The translations under genes and the position numbers were made by a program. From assembly GCA_035624455.1 (NCBI GenBank), contig DASPRM010000153.1, positions 1 through 64,000 of the forward strand: a stretch of DNA of 64,000 nucleotides, written 5' to 3'. Shown here piece by piece: positions 35,711-45,075 of the stretch; position 1 is the stretch's first letter, and every line of letters starts with the position of its first letter. The notes below the pieces were generated by a model that was not told the DNA's origin, did no database searches, and saw nothing but the letters and a program-made list of their open reading frames with translations. This DNA is from Terriglobales bacterium. Its GTDB lineage: Bacteria > Acidobacteriota > Terriglobia > Terriglobales > Acidobacteriaceae.

Positions 35711-37960
35711 CTACCGCGAATCTGGAATGCCCGGAGCGGCTACCATGGCCGCCGCCGGAGTGCCAGCGGCTACCTGGAATTTTCCCGCGCCAATAGCATC
35801 ATTTCCGTCCTCGCTGGCAGCGTTCCACACTCCGCTGATCTCCACTGGAGGGCTCAGAGAAGCGGTCGGTGAACCGGGAGCCTGGTTGTTCTCCGGACTA
35901 CGCGAAGGCTGCGGTTTAGGAGCAGGCGCAGCGGGCAGTCTCTTCGGAGCAGTCTTTAATTCCGGCGCCGTTGCCGATCCCACCGATCGCTCCGCTGCCG
36001 GCTTAACCTGCGTCGCGGCAACAGTAGCTCTAGTTGATACCTCGGCTGCAGGAGAACCCAGAGCTCCGGTTTCCGATGATTTAGGCTTCGCCGGAGGCAC
36101 GTATCCCGGCGGCGCGGCATACGCCACATTGTTGAGCACGCGCCGTTGCTTCTCGACAAAGGCTTTGATCACCTGCGAAGCTGTGCGTGCCGCCAGGTAG
36201 CCGTGCTCGCCTCCCTCCATCAAGACCGCGACAACAATATCCGGATTGCGTCGTGGTGCTACACCCACGAACCATCCATTGTCTTTGAATTTCGATTTCC
36301 CACCTGCGATCTTTGCCTTTGCCTGGTTGCTGATGGTCTGGGCACTGCCGGTCTTGCCCGCAAAATCGATCCCCTGCAGGTGGGCGCTGGGCGCAGTGCC
36401 GATCGGATTCACCACCTCCGACATAGCGTCCGTGACGATTTCCCAGTTGCTGGGATCGATAGGAACCCGTGTCTCATCCTCGTATTTAGCGGCAATTTCC
36501 TTATAGTGCGGTCGCAGATCCTGGGGAATTCCACCCAGCGCTACCACATGTGGGCGGAACAATTCTCCCCCCATGCTGATACCAGAAATAGCACGCATGA
36601 GCTGAATCGGGGTGGCAGCTACTGCTCCCTGGCCAATGCCTACAGAAATGGTTTCTCCTGCGTACCACTTCTGTTTGAAGTTCTTGATCTTCCACTCTTC
36701 CGAGGGCATCACCCCCGTCGCTTCCTGCGGAAGATCTACGTGCGTGCGCTGCCCCATACCTAACAAGGTCGCCCATTTGGCGATGCGTCCTATCCCCAGG
36801 CGTTCGGCCAGGGTGTAGAAGAAGACGTCGCAGGACTGATAAATTGCCTTCCGGATATCGACCGCGCCGTGCACACGATGCTCGGCGGTGACCCAGCATT
36901 TGAAGTAACGCCCGTAGAAGGTCGCGCCACCTCCACAGTTAACGTGCAGGTTCTGGGCAATCCCTTCCTGCAGGCCCGCAGTCGCCATGATGATCTTGAA
37001 AGTCGAGCCGGGCGCAAGCTGAGCCTGAATGGCTTTGTTGAGCAGGGGCTTGCCCTCGTCATTGACCAGCTTCGACCATTCATCTTTGGATATGCGGACA
37101 GCAAAAGAGTTCGGGTCGAATGTCGGACGGCTTACCATGGCGAGGATTTCGCCATTCTTGGGATTCATGGCCACGATGGCGCCGCTCTTCCCTTCCAGCG
37201 CCTGCTCCGCTGCCTTCTGGATGTCGAGGTCAATGGTCAGACGCAGAGGCCGCCCGGGCACAGCCGGAATTTCGTCCAACGGCCGCATCACTTTGCCGCG
37301 GCTGTTCACAACTTCACGCCGTGAGCCGTCCTTACCCATCAGGATGTCGTTGTAGTACTGCTCCACCCCCGATTTCCCCACGATATCGCCGGGATGGTAG
37401 AACTCCCATTGCGCCTGGTTGAGCATGTCCTCGCTCACCTCACCCACATATCCGACGACATGCGCCATGAAGCCGTTCTTGGGATAAAGGCGGCGATGGG
37501 CCATGATCGTGTCGAGCTCAGGCATCTCGTTGCGATGCGACTCGATGAAGGCCAGTTCGTCGGGAGTGATGTCGTCCTTGAGGAAAATGGGTTGGTATTG
37601 CGGCATGGAGGCAAAGCGACGAATACGCTCGGCTACGTCCTGGGGATCCATGTGCAGACCGGCTGCAATCTTCTCTACGTCGCCCGTAATATCGCGGCTC
37701 TGGTCGCGCAGCAGAAGTGCCGAAAAAGACGGGTAGTTGTCAACGATTATGCGACCTTCACGGTCGAGAATTTTGCCGCGTGGAGCGAGAATAGGCACGG
37801 TTCGTACGCGATTTTTCTCGGCGAGGGACGCGTAGTAGTCCGACCCGGCGACCTGCAGCCGCCACAGCCCAAATGCGAGTACCAGAAAAATCAGAAGAAT
37901 TGTGTACTGCACCGCGGAAATGCGGATGGGAGAGACTTTGTCTTCGCGGCCAAACACCAT
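35711..37960 (-). CDS. mrdA: Penicillin-binding protein 2 (elongation transpeptidase)
   Basis: 749 residues, longer than the usual 600-650. One N-terminal membrane helix (about 16-36), a PBP dimerisation domain (55-230), and the transpeptidase domain with S319-T-F-K322, S376-C-D378 and K536-T-G. From about residue 611 a tail of some 139 residues rich in Ala, Pro and Ser follows (AAPPGYVPPAKPK onward), without known domain. The enzyme cross-links peptidoglycan on the periplasmic side during elongation. The tail is extracytoplasmic and could reach the cell wall or other elongasome members. It lies between mreD and rodA. Confidence 0.95.
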   Translation of the reverse strand: MVFGREDKVSPIRISAVQYTILLIFLVLAFGLWRLQVAGSDYYASLAEKNRVRTVPILAPRGKILDREGRIIVDNYPSFSALLLRDQSRDITGDVEKIAAGLHMDPQDVAERIRRFASMPQYQPIFLKDDITPDELAFIESHRNEMPELDTIMAHRRLYPKNGFMAHVVGYVGEVSEDMLNQAQWEFYHPGDIVGKSGVEQYYNDILMGKDGSRREVVNSRGKVMRPLDEIPAVPGRPLRLTIDLDIQKAAEQALEGKSGAIVAMNPKNGEILAMVSRPTFDPNSFAVRISKDEWSKLVNDEGKPLLNKAIQAQLAPGSTFKIIMATAGLQEGIAQNLHVNCGGGATFYGRYFKCWVTAEHRVHGAVDIRKAIYQSCDVFFYTLAERLGIGRIAKWATLLGMGQRTHVDLPQEATGVMPSEEWKIKNFKQKWYAGETISVGIGQGAVAATPIQLMRAISGISMGGELFRPHVVALGGIPQDLRPHYKEIAAKYEDETRVPIDPSNWEIVTDAMSEVVNPIGTAPSAHLQGIDFAGKTGSAQTISNQAKAKIAGGKSKFKDNGWFVGVAPRRNPDIVVAVLMEGGEHGYLAARTASQVIKAFVEKQRRVLNNVAYAAPPGYVPPAKPKSSETGALGSPAAEVSTRATVAATQVKPAAERSVGSATAPELKTAPKRLPAAPAPKPQPSRSPENNQAPGSPTASLSPPVEISGVWNAASEDGNDAIGAGKFQVAAGTPAAAMVAAPGIPDSR

Positions 37961-38108
37961 GATCTTGGGCCAACTGTGGGAAGGGACCTGCCCGCAGGTT
38001 CACCAAGAGTGTAGCAGGTTCAGAAGGTCAGCGTGCGGATTTGCCTGCCTTGGACACGCCGTAAGGACGTGTACGGCTGGAAAGAATCACCGGTGTAGTC
38101 CGGCCTGC

Positions 38109-38624
38109 CTATTGGTGTTTGAACCGATCCAGCAGATAAAACAGCACCACCGCCACGATGCTGTTGGCGATGGCGCCACGCACCTCGTGCATCCATATCC
38201 AACGCAGATCGGCTCCCACCAGCCCGCGCGCGACGGCAAAAAAAATCAACTGATGCAGGATATAGAAGCAGAAGGTTAGCAGCAGCCGCGATCCTGGATT
38301 CTCCACATCGATCTTGGCGCCCACTGACGAAGCCGCATATCCAACTATCGATTTTGAAATTCCATACACTCCCAACGGCTGATGCGTTAGCGAGTCCTGC
38401 AGCAGGCCAATAATCGCGCCCGTCATCAGCCCGCTGATCTGGCTGCGCCGTGCCACCGCGAAGAAAATCGTTACCAGCAACGGCAGGTCGAAGATGCTGA
38501 AAAAGTGCAGCCGGATCGGCAGAAAGGCTTGCAACACCAGCGCGAACAGAGGCACCAGCACGGTCACCCAAATACTGAAGTGGTAAACCTCGATGCGCTC
38601 TTCTCTGCCGTAGGTGATCTGCAC
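38109..38624 (-). CDS. mreD: Rod shape-determining protein MreD
   Basis: 171 residues, about five membrane segments, matching MreD: FDLPLLVTIFFAVARRSQISG, MTGAIIGLLQDSLTHQPLG with the conserved GLLQD turn, and a C-terminal hydrophobic stretch ending LLDRFKHQ. The start is the GTG at 38624, whose first base is the last base of the mreC stop codon, so translation is coupled. MreD links MreC to the elongation complex. After it, 148 bases with short inverted repeats separate it from the PBP2 gene. Confidence 0.93.
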   Translation of the reverse strand: MQITYGREERIEVYHFSIWVTVLVPLFALVLQAFLPIRLHFFSIFDLPLLVTIFFAVARRSQISGLMTGAIIGLLQDSLTHQPLGVYGISKSIVGYAASSVGAKIDVENPGSRLLLTFCFYILHQLIFFAVARGLVGADLRWIWMHEVRGAIANSIVAVVLFYLLDRFKHQ

Positions 38625-39847
38625 TAGCGGGGATTGTCCTTGGCAGTGGAATCACTTGTCGGAGTTTGCTCGGCTACAGCCTTTGAGGGAGTGCCAGAGG
38701 GATTGCGGTCATGGGAAGCACTAGCATCCGTATTGGGCGAGATAACCTGTGCCGCCGGTTTCGAGCCGTCAGTGGGAGTGCTTCGCGTCTGCCCTGCACC
38801 AGAGGCTGGATTGTTCGGTCCCGTAGTTGGTTTGGATTTCGGCGTAGTACCTGTGCCGGAGGCGGTGGCAGTACCGGGAGCGGACTTGGGTTTCTCTTCC
38901 GCGGCACTGGCGTCTTTGGCGGGCGGAGTCACCGTAGGAAGTCGCTCAGCAAGGACATCGACTGCACGCACCGGCTGGCCGTTGTCCGCCAGCTGCGGCG
39001 AGCGATCCTCCACTTTTGTGATCACCAGCACTTCCTCGGCCCGGCTCAGTTGTGCAGCCGCCTTCACCCGGATTTTGAGGAAGGTGCGGTCGGTGGCGGG
39101 CGCCACTTCGGCTACGACACCAACTGGCAAACCCTTGGGAAAAATGCGATCCCCACCGCTGGTGAATACCCGCTCTCCAACCTCAACATGTTCATCACTC
39201 ATGATGTAGTGGATTTGAAGTTCGCCGGTCCCGGTAGAGTCTCCTTTGAGAATACCTTGCAGACGCGACTTTTCGAGAATCACACCAATGCCGCTGCTGG
39301 GATCATTGATCTCCAGCACCAGTGAGGTAGTGGGATATATGCGCAGGATTTTTCCCAGGATTCCTTCGGGCGTAATCACCGGCATGTCCACCTTCACCCC
39401 GTCGTGAGACCCCTTGTCGATATAGATGCCGCGGGAAAATTCCGAGCCAGTGGTGCTGATGACTTGCGCGGGCAGCGTCTGGGAAATGTACGTTTCTTTG
39501 AATCCCAGCAATAGCTGTAAGCGCCGCGCCTGGTTGGCGTCCTCCATGAGACGGACTTGTTCCACACGCATGAGGGCCAACTCGTCACGCAAGCTGCGGT
39601 TCTCGTTGCGTACCCGTCGCAGATCGAAATAGCCATGCCAGGTGTCGGTAAACCATTGCTGGCTGTGGACCACCCCCTTCATGAACGGCGTCATGGCGGA
39701 GACACTCCACACCTGGATCAGGCGGGCGGAACCGGCATCGGTGGGACGCTTCACTTGGATGGCCAAGCCGAGAACCTGCAGGAAAATTACGAGCAGCAAC
39801 ACCACTAGGTTGGCGAGGTTCTTATGCCGGCCGATAACGTTTTCCAT
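38624..39847 (-). CDS. mreC: Rod shape-determining protein MreC
   Basis: 407 residues. One N-terminal membrane helix (about 10-28), a coiled coil (70-110, with VRNENRSLRDELALMRVEQ) and the periplasmic beta-domain with GILGKILRIYPTTSLVLEIND, GILKGDSTGTGELQIHY and GDRIFPKGLPVG. From about residue 290 a tail of some 115 residues rich in Pro, Ala, Thr and Ser has no known domain, much as in the PBP2 of the same cluster. MreC connects MreB filaments with PBP2 and activates it. mreB lies 96 bases upstream; mreD overlaps its stop. Confidence 0.94.
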   Translation of the reverse strand: MENVIGRHKNLANLVVLLLVIFLQVLGLAIQVKRPTDAGSARLIQVWSVSAMTPFMKGVVHSQQWFTDTWHGYFDLRRVRNENRSLRDELALMRVEQVRLMEDANQARRLQLLLGFKETYISQTLPAQVISTTGSEFSRGIYIDKGSHDGVKVDMPVITPEGILGKILRIYPTTSLVLEINDPSSGIGVILEKSRLQGILKGDSTGTGELQIHYIMSDEHVEVGERVFTSGGDRIFPKGLPVGVVAEVAPATDRTFLKIRVKAAAQLSRAEEVLVITKVEDRSPQLADNGQPVRAVDVLAERLPTVTPPAKDASAAEEKPKSAPGTATASGTGTTPKSKPTTGPNNPASGAGQTRSTPTDGSKPAAQVISPNTDASASHDRNPSGTPSKAVAEQTPTSDSTAKDNPR

Positions 39848-39943
39848 AACAGCACTCGCCAGTACTTAGTCGCTTGGTCGCAGGAAGGCTTCTCGCCGGG
39901 ACATGCTCTCCATCTCACAGCATCCCACGGCAGCGAAACCAAT

Positions 39944-41002
39944 CTATTCAATCGAGATCTTGCGCAGCAGCTTGAAGTCGCTGAGCATTTTTCCGGTGCC
40001 CAGCACCACGCTGGCCAGAGGATCATCAGCGATCGAGACCGGCAATCCGGTTTCCTCGCGAATGCGCTTGTCGAGGTTCTTTAACAGAGCGCCGCCCCCA
40101 GTCAGCACGATGCCGCGGTCGCTGATATCGGCCGATAGCTCGGGCGGGGTGCGCTCCAGGGCCACCCTTATCGCATTCATGATGGTGGCCACACACTCGC
40201 TGAGGGCTTCCCGGATCTCGCTATCATCAATGGTAATGCTTTTCGGCACTCCTTCGATCAGGTTGCGCCCCTTAATTTCCATGGTCAGCGGCTTGTCTAA
40301 CGCGTAGGCAGAACCGATTTCGATCTTGATCTGCTCGGCCGTTCGCTCGCCGATCAACAGGTTGTACTTGCGCTTGAGGTAATTCATGATGGCTTCATCC
40401 ATCTGATTACCCGCCATTCGCACGGACCTGGAATACACGATGCCGCTCAGCGAGATCACCGCAATATCTGTTGTGCCGCCGCCGATGTCCACCACCATAT
40501 TGCCGCTGGGTTCAGTAATAGGCAGGCCGGCCCCGATCGCCGCCACCATCGCCTGCTCCACCAGATGAACTTCACTGGCTTTAGCGCGATACGCGGAATC
40601 CATCACCGCACGCTTCTCTACCTGCGTGATCTCTGAAGGCACCCCGATAACAATCCGCGGATGTACCAGCATCTTGCGATTGTGCGCCTTCTGAATGAAG
40701 TAGTTCAGCATCTTCTCGGTGACTTTAAAGTCGGCGATCACGCCATCTTTCATGGGTTTGATGGCTACGATGTTCCCGGGAGTGCGCCCCAGCATCTCCT
40801 TGGCTTCCTTGCCTACCGCTTCGACTTCGCCCGAGTTCTTGTTGATAGCGACGATCGAAGGTTCGTTTACGACGATGCCCTTGCCGCGCGCATACACCAG
40901 AGTGTTAGCGGTACCTAGATCAATGGCCAGATCACTGGAAAACACGCTGAACAGGGAGCGCAGATTATGAAAGCGCGAATTCGAGAAGCCGTTCGATGTC
41001 AT
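39944..41002 (-). CDS. mreB: Rod shape-determining protein MreB (actin homologue)
   Basis: 352 residues. The actin-like ATPase motifs are present: phosphate 1 in [19 protein letters not shown], connect 1 and phosphate 2 in [17 protein letters not shown], and the adenosine loop in [15 protein letters not shown]. MreB polymerises under the inner membrane and directs side-wall synthesis. It is the first gene of the shape cluster on this strand, 216 bases after the FecR-like gene; the gap should contain its promoter, although I see no convincing boxes. About 20 extra residues precede the usual N-terminus. Confidence 0.97.
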   Translation of the reverse strand: MTSNGFSNSRFHNLRSLFSVFSSDLAIDLGTANTLVYARGKGIVVNEPSIVAINKNSGEVEAVGKEAKEMLGRTPGNIVAIKPMKDGVIADFKVTEKMLNYFIQKAHNRKMLVHPRIVIGVPSEITQVEKRAVMDSAYRAKASEVHLVEQAMVAAIGAGLPITEPSGNMVVDIGGGTTDIAVISLSGIVYSRSVRMAGNQMDEAIMNYLKRKYNLLIGERTAEQIKIEIGSAYALDKPLTMEIKGRNLIEGVPKSITIDDSEIREALSECVATIMNAIRVALERTPPELSADISDRGIVLTGGGALLKNLDKRIREETGLPVSIADDPLASVVLGTGKMLSDFKLLRKISIE

Positions 41003-41218
41003 ACGGATAATTCTTTATTCTTTCACATCAGGGAGTTCCGGCTTGCGCGAAGCAAGACAGCAGCAACTCTCATTGTATTCGATGTTGATATTTGCAACCG
41101 TCACCGAAGTGTCTGCCCCTCGGTCACGGCTGCACGCAACCACCTTCGGCCCGAAACTGGACAGTTCCTAAACCTGCTCATCATGCCAGAAAAAAACCCG
41201 GCTTGAACTTAGTGGTCC

Positions 41219-42508
41219 CTACTGAATTACTACCTTCTTCTGCATCGTCCTGACGCCGCCCTTGGCGTTTTGCGCGGTGATGGTGATGGTGTTCTCGCCG
41301 TTGGGCAGGGGCGGGGTAAAAAACTGGAATGAGCCGTCAGATTGAATCACCGGTACTTCTTGCCCATTGACCATAATGCGAGCGTGGGGCTCGGTCTTGC
41401 CTCGCAATTCCAGCACATGGCCATGCTGCACGAAGGGAGCGATCTCCAAAGCCAGCGAGACATTTTCCGGCCCCTTGCGGATGATTGTGAAACGGTTCTT
41501 TTCGCTGTCGACTGATTCCTTCCCCGCAGCGTCCACGGCCTGCACCGTCCAGTAATACGCTCCTTCTCCCGGGTTAGGCAGGGTAACCTTGGGCTCATTC
41601 ACCCGCCGGTCAAACAGGGTCGAGGAAAAAAACGGATTGCGTGAAACGCGAATGTGATACTCCGCCGTGTTCACCACGGGCGACCAGTAAAACTGGATGG
41701 AATCCTGTTGGTCCGAAAGGAAGATGGGCATCATATTCGCGGGAGCGATAAGCGTGGGTGGGGCGATTTCCTTCTGCTTTTCAAGCTTGGGAGACTCGCT
41801 CTTGAACGATACGCTTTCGTAGCCAGCAAGTTTCACGCTCTCGACGCCGCGTGTGACCTCGCCCGAACCGCGCTTCACCAGGATCTGATGCTGATCGCTA
41901 TGAGGATCATTTCGCACTAGAGCCGAGCTATCTTGAGCAAACGAAGCCGTAGCGCCGCCGACAATCACTTGCGACTTGGACCCCTGGGTATACGTGCCCG
42001 TTGTTAGATCCACGGTTCCGGTGTTCAGCTGTACCGCTACCTGGGTCTGCTGTTCTTCGTTCGAGGAGTTCTCCTGAACCACCATCAGCGAATCCTGCTT
42101 GAGGCTGTAGTTCGTCCCGTCGGGAAATACCACTTTGGCGATACCTTCTGAGCCGGTCTGAACCACATCTCCTTTCTCCAGCGGTAGGGTGTAGTCGGCG
42201 TTAACCCAGGAATTGCTGTTCGCCTTCTTTACGCGCACTGTGCCTTCCAGCATGGTGAAGCTAGCTTGCTGCTGCCCGGCAGGTGGCTTGCTGCTTGTCT
42301 TGCCTGGTGCGAGCCGATCCGTCAACTGGAGCAGGTAATTAAGCGAATTGTTCACCGCCCTCTTGGTGGGTTCTGGAAAGGTAAAGTAGGAGGCCCCGGT
42401 AGCGATCGCGGCGACGAGCAAGATCGCGCCCAGGACACTCCGGTACGTAACCGTCGTCCATGAAATGTAGAACTTCGGAATGTCGTTCTTCGGGGCCACT
42501 TCCCGCAA
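41219..42508 (-). CDS. FecR-domain protein with fibronectin/Ig-like C-terminus
   Basis: 429 residues. A membrane helix near 25-45 (SVLGAILLVAAIATGASYF) makes it a bitopic or exported protein. Residues 85-220 form a FecR domain (GTVRVKKANSN, PLEKGDVVQTGSEGIAKVVF, GTVDLTTGTYTQG). A fibronectin-like segment follows (IQFYWSPVVNTAEYHIRVSRNP, then YYWTVQAVDAAGKES) and an Ig/PEGA-type domain closes it (LELRGKTEPHARIMVNGQEVP). Unlike FecR itself there is no sigma-factor gene beside it, so a role as anti-sigma factor is unlikely; a structural envelope role near the mre cluster is a guess. Confidence 0.84.
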   Translation of the reverse strand: MREVAPKNDIPKFYISWTTVTYRSVLGAILLVAAIATGASYFTFPEPTKRAVNNSLNYLLQLTDRLAPGKTSSKPPAGQQQASFTMLEGTVRVKKANSNSWVNADYTLPLEKGDVVQTGSEGIAKVVFPDGTNYSLKQDSLMVVQENSSNEEQQTQVAVQLNTGTVDLTTGTYTQGSKSQVIVGGATASFAQDSSALVRNDPHSDQHQILVKRGSGEVTRGVESVKLAGYESVSFKSESPKLEKQKEIAPPTLIAPANMMPIFLSDQQDSIQFYWSPVVNTAEYHIRVSRNPFFSSTLFDRRVNEPKVTLPNPGEGAYYWTVQAVDAAGKESVDSEKNRFTIIRKGPENVSLALEIAPFVQHGHVLELRGKTEPHARIMVNGQEVPVIQSDGSFQFFTPPLPNGENTITITAQNAKGGVRTMQKKVVIQ

Positions 42509-42794
42509 GAAACCTGAAACTGCAAAATCTAGGGTTCGGGCCTGAGGTTAGCACAAAGTAAGCAGTGCGCAATAGGCTGATACCTTTTCTCTCAATGGCT
42601 TGCAATCGAAGGTGCTACGACTGCAACAATGGCAATCGATGTCTGGCCGAAAAGGGCGGCCCAGAGCGCGCCCCGTGAATTTCTTTCCGAAATTGCACGT
42701 TCCCGGATGTGGAAACCTATACTCCCGCAGACTTGCCTGCGGCCAGAGCGCGCGTCTAGGATGAACCTTGTTATTTTGGGAATGGAGGAGTGCC

Positions 42795-44306
42795 ATGGCG
42801 ACCGAGGCAGTGCGTGTAACCACGATTTTCAAGAACCTGATCGATGGTGAGTGGGTCGAAGCCAGCACAGGTGAGACGTTTGAAGACATCAATCCTGCCG
42901 ATACGCGCGAAATCGTCGGGGTTTTTCAGAAGTCTGGCAAGGCCGACGTGGACGCTGCGGTCGATGCCGCCAAACGCGCGTTTTCCAAGTGGCGCCTGGT
43001 GCCTGCTCCTCGGCGTGCCGAGATTGTTTACCGCGCCGCGGAGATCCTCCTCGAACGTAAAGAAGACTACGCTCGCGACATGACCCGCGAGATGGGGAAG
43101 ATCCTGAATGAGACTCGGGGCGATGTGCAGGAGGCGATCGATACTGCGTACTACATGGCGGGTGAGGGTCGTCGCATGTTCGGCGTCACCGTGCCCTCAG
43201 AGCTTCCTGACAAGTACGCTATGGCGGTCCGCCAACCCCTGGGAGTATGTGCCATGATCACTCCCTGGAATTTTCCCATGGCCATTCCTTCCTGGAAGTT
43301 GCTGCCGGCGATCGTCGCGGGGAACACCTGCATCATCAAGCCGGCGCAGGATACACCGCTTTCCGTGTTCAACCTGGTTCAGGCGTTGTTGGATGCCGGT
43401 CTGCCTCGCGGCGTGGTGAACATTGTTACCGGGTTTGGCTCGCGGATCGGTGGTCCGTTGACTGAAAATCCCGAAATCCGCGCGGTATCGCTAACCGGCT
43501 CGACCGACGTTGGCCGCGTCGTGGGCGAAGCTGCCGCTCGCACTTTCAAGCGCTGCTCTCTGGAACTCGGCGGCAAGAATCCCATGATCGTCCTTGATGA
43601 TGCCAACCTTGAGCTCGCGCTCGATGGCGCGCTATGGGGAGCTTTCGGCACCACCGGCCAGCGCTGCACGGCTACCAGCCGCATCATCGTGCAGAAAGGT
43701 GTCTACGGCGATTTTGTAAGTCGTCTGGTCGATCGCGCCAAGAGGTTGAAGGTCGGCAATGGCCTTGACGAGTCGGTAGAAATGGGTCCTGCCATCAACA
43801 AGGCGCAACTGGAAACCGACTTGAGTTACGTCGAGATCGGAAAGTCAGAGGGAGCGAAGCTGCTGTGCGGCGGCAACCGGCTCGACAGCGGTGTTCACAA
43901 ACATGGGTGGTTTTTGGAGCCTACTGTGTTTGGCGATGTCGATCCCAAAATGCGCATCGCGCAAGAAGAAGTCTTTGGTCCAGTCGTGTCGGTTATTGCA
44001 TGCCGCGATCTTGCGCACGCCATCGAGATTGCTAACGACATCAAGTACGGCCTCTCCTCGGCGCTCTATACCAAGGACGTGAACCGCGCATTCAGCGCCA
44101 TTCGTGACCTTGACGCGGGGATTACCTATATCAACGCTCCAACCATTGGAGCGGAAGTCCACCTGCCATTCGGGGGAGTCAAGGAAACCGGCAACGGGCA
44201 CCGTGAAGGCGGCTTGGGCGCGATCGACTTCTATACCGAGTGGAAGTCGGTATACGTGGATTTTTCCGACAAGCTGCAGAAAGCGCAGATCGACCGGCCG
44301 GAGTAG
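42795..44306 (+). CDS. NAD(P)-dependent aldehyde dehydrogenase
   Basis: 503 residues from the ATG at 42795, behind GGAGG at six bases. Typical ALDH family features: [20 protein letters not shown] and [10 protein letters not shown]-like cofactor region ([14 protein letters not shown]), [17 protein letters not shown], the general base Glu in [15 protein letters not shown] and the nucleophile Cys in [12 protein letters not shown]; the end [20 protein letters not shown] is close to the aldehyde dehydrogenase group that includes alpha-ketoglutaric semialdehyde and succinate semialdehyde enzymes. The substrate cannot be fixed. The gene stands alone between the divergent FecR-like gene and the toxin-antitoxin pair. 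Confidence 0.93.
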   Translation: MATEAVRVTTIFKNLIDGEWVEASTGETFEDINPADTREIVGVFQKSGKADVDAAVDAAKRAFSKWRLVPAPRRAEIVYRAAEILLERKEDYARDMTREMGKILNETRGDVQEAIDTAYYMAGEGRRMFGVTVPSELPDKYAMAVRQPLGVCAMITPWNFPMAIPSWKLLPAIVAGNTCIIKPAQDTPLSVFNLVQALLDAGLPRGVVNIVTGFGSRIGGPLTENPEIRAVSLTGSTDVGRVVGEAAARTFKRCSLELGGKNPMIVLDDANLELALDGALWGAFGTTGQRCTATSRIIVQKGVYGDFVSRLVDRAKRLKVGNGLDESVEMGPAINKAQLETDLSYVEIGKSEGAKLLCGGNRLDSGVHKHGWFLEPTVFGDVDPKMRIAQEEVFGPVVSVIACRDLAHAIEIANDIKYGLSSALYTKDVNRAFSAIRDLDAGITYINAPTIGAEVHLPFGGVKETGNGHREGGLGAIDFYTEWKSVYVDFSDKLQKAQIDRPE

Positions 44307-44375
44307 AGGGTCGGAAAATCCCAACTGCGGCCTTGCGCACTCTCCGACCGGAAGGGCAGTTTAACTCGTTTGTGT

Positions 44376-44381
44376 TACAAT
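44376..44381 (+). promoter_or_regulatory. -10 box of the toxin-antitoxin pair
   Basis: TACAAT sits eight bases before the antitoxin ATG (44390). No -35 box is evident 16-18 bases upstream. The close spacing would place the first transcribed base at or next to the ATG, suggesting a leaderless mRNA; no Shine-Dalgarno precedes the ATG, which agrees. Confidence 0.4.
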
Positions 44382-44389
44382 TTTGTGAG

Positions 44390-44605
44390 ATGAGTCAGAC
44401 AATCACCATCCGTCTTACGAAAGATCTTGCTGCTTGGCTGGAGAGAGTCTCTCGAACCACCGGACTTCCCGTCGGCAGGATCATCCGTGAGCACCTGGAA
44501 AAGGCTCGATCCGCGGGCGAGAAAGCTCGGCTGGTGCAGTTTGCCGGCAAGCTGAAGGGGCGGCCTCCCGACCTCTCCCAGCGCAAGGGATTTTCCAGCC
44601 GATGA
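44390..44605 (+). CDS. Ribbon-helix-helix antitoxin
   Basis: 71 residues. The first 45 form a ribbon-helix-helix DNA-binding unit: the beta strand SQTITIRLTKDLAAWLERVS, then a turn and second helix TGLPVGRIIREHLEKA. The basic C-terminal tail should bind the toxin. The stop overlaps the ATG of the PIN-domain gene by four bases, the usual layout of VapB-VapC type II systems. The antitoxin probably represses its own promoter. Longer frames reaching back to 44240 overlap the aldehyde dehydrogenase gene. Confidence 0.85.
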   Translation: MSQTITIRLTKDLAAWLERVSRTTGLPVGRIIREHLEKARSAGEKARLVQFAGKLKGRPPDLSQRKGFSSR

Positions 44606-45024
44606 AGGTCATTGCCGATACTGGCTTTATTGTTGCCCTGGGAAGCGACAACGACGTTCATCATCGCTGGGCCACCGAAGTAGCAAAGCAGGTAACAGAG
44701 CCGGCACTGTCATGTGAAGCCGTCCTCGCGGAAACTGCCTTCCAGTTGAAATCGGTTGGCTATGTGCTGGCACTACTTGACCGCGGGGTCCTGCAGGTCG
44801 CATTCGACTTTCCTGCTAATCTCAAACAATTGAGGGGTCTGGCGGAGAAGTACGAGGATCGCAATCCTGACCTGGCCGATCTCTGCCTGATCCGCATGAG
44901 CGAGTTGTATCCCAGCCACACTGTCCTCACGGTGGACGAGAGCAATTTCCGTGTCTATCGGCGCAACAAACGCGAAGTCATTCCTATTCTGTCTCCTCGC
45001 GGTGCTTCTGGCATTCGTGACTGA
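44602..45024 (+). CDS. PIN-domain toxin (VapC-like ribonuclease)
   Basis: 140 residues, one PIN domain. The acidic metal ligands are visible: Asp6 in IADTGFIVALG, Glu44 in VLAETAFQL, Asp93 in DLADLCLIRM and Asp112 in TVDESNF. Such proteins cut RNA, often tRNA or rRNA, when released from the antitoxin. The ATG overlaps the antitoxin stop. The pair lies alone between an aldehyde dehydrogenase and an aminotransferase gene, without signs of a mobile element. Confidence 0.88.
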   Translation: MKVIADTGFIVALGSDNDVHHRWATEVAKQVTEPALSCEAVLAETAFQLKSVGYVLALLDRGVLQVAFDFPANLKQLRGLAEKYEDRNPDLADLCLIRMSELYPSHTVLTVDESNFRVYRRNKREVIPILSPRGASGIRD

Positions 45025-45075
45025 CACGCCTCACTCCGGCATGCCACAATAATTGCGAATATCGAGGCGCTCGAC

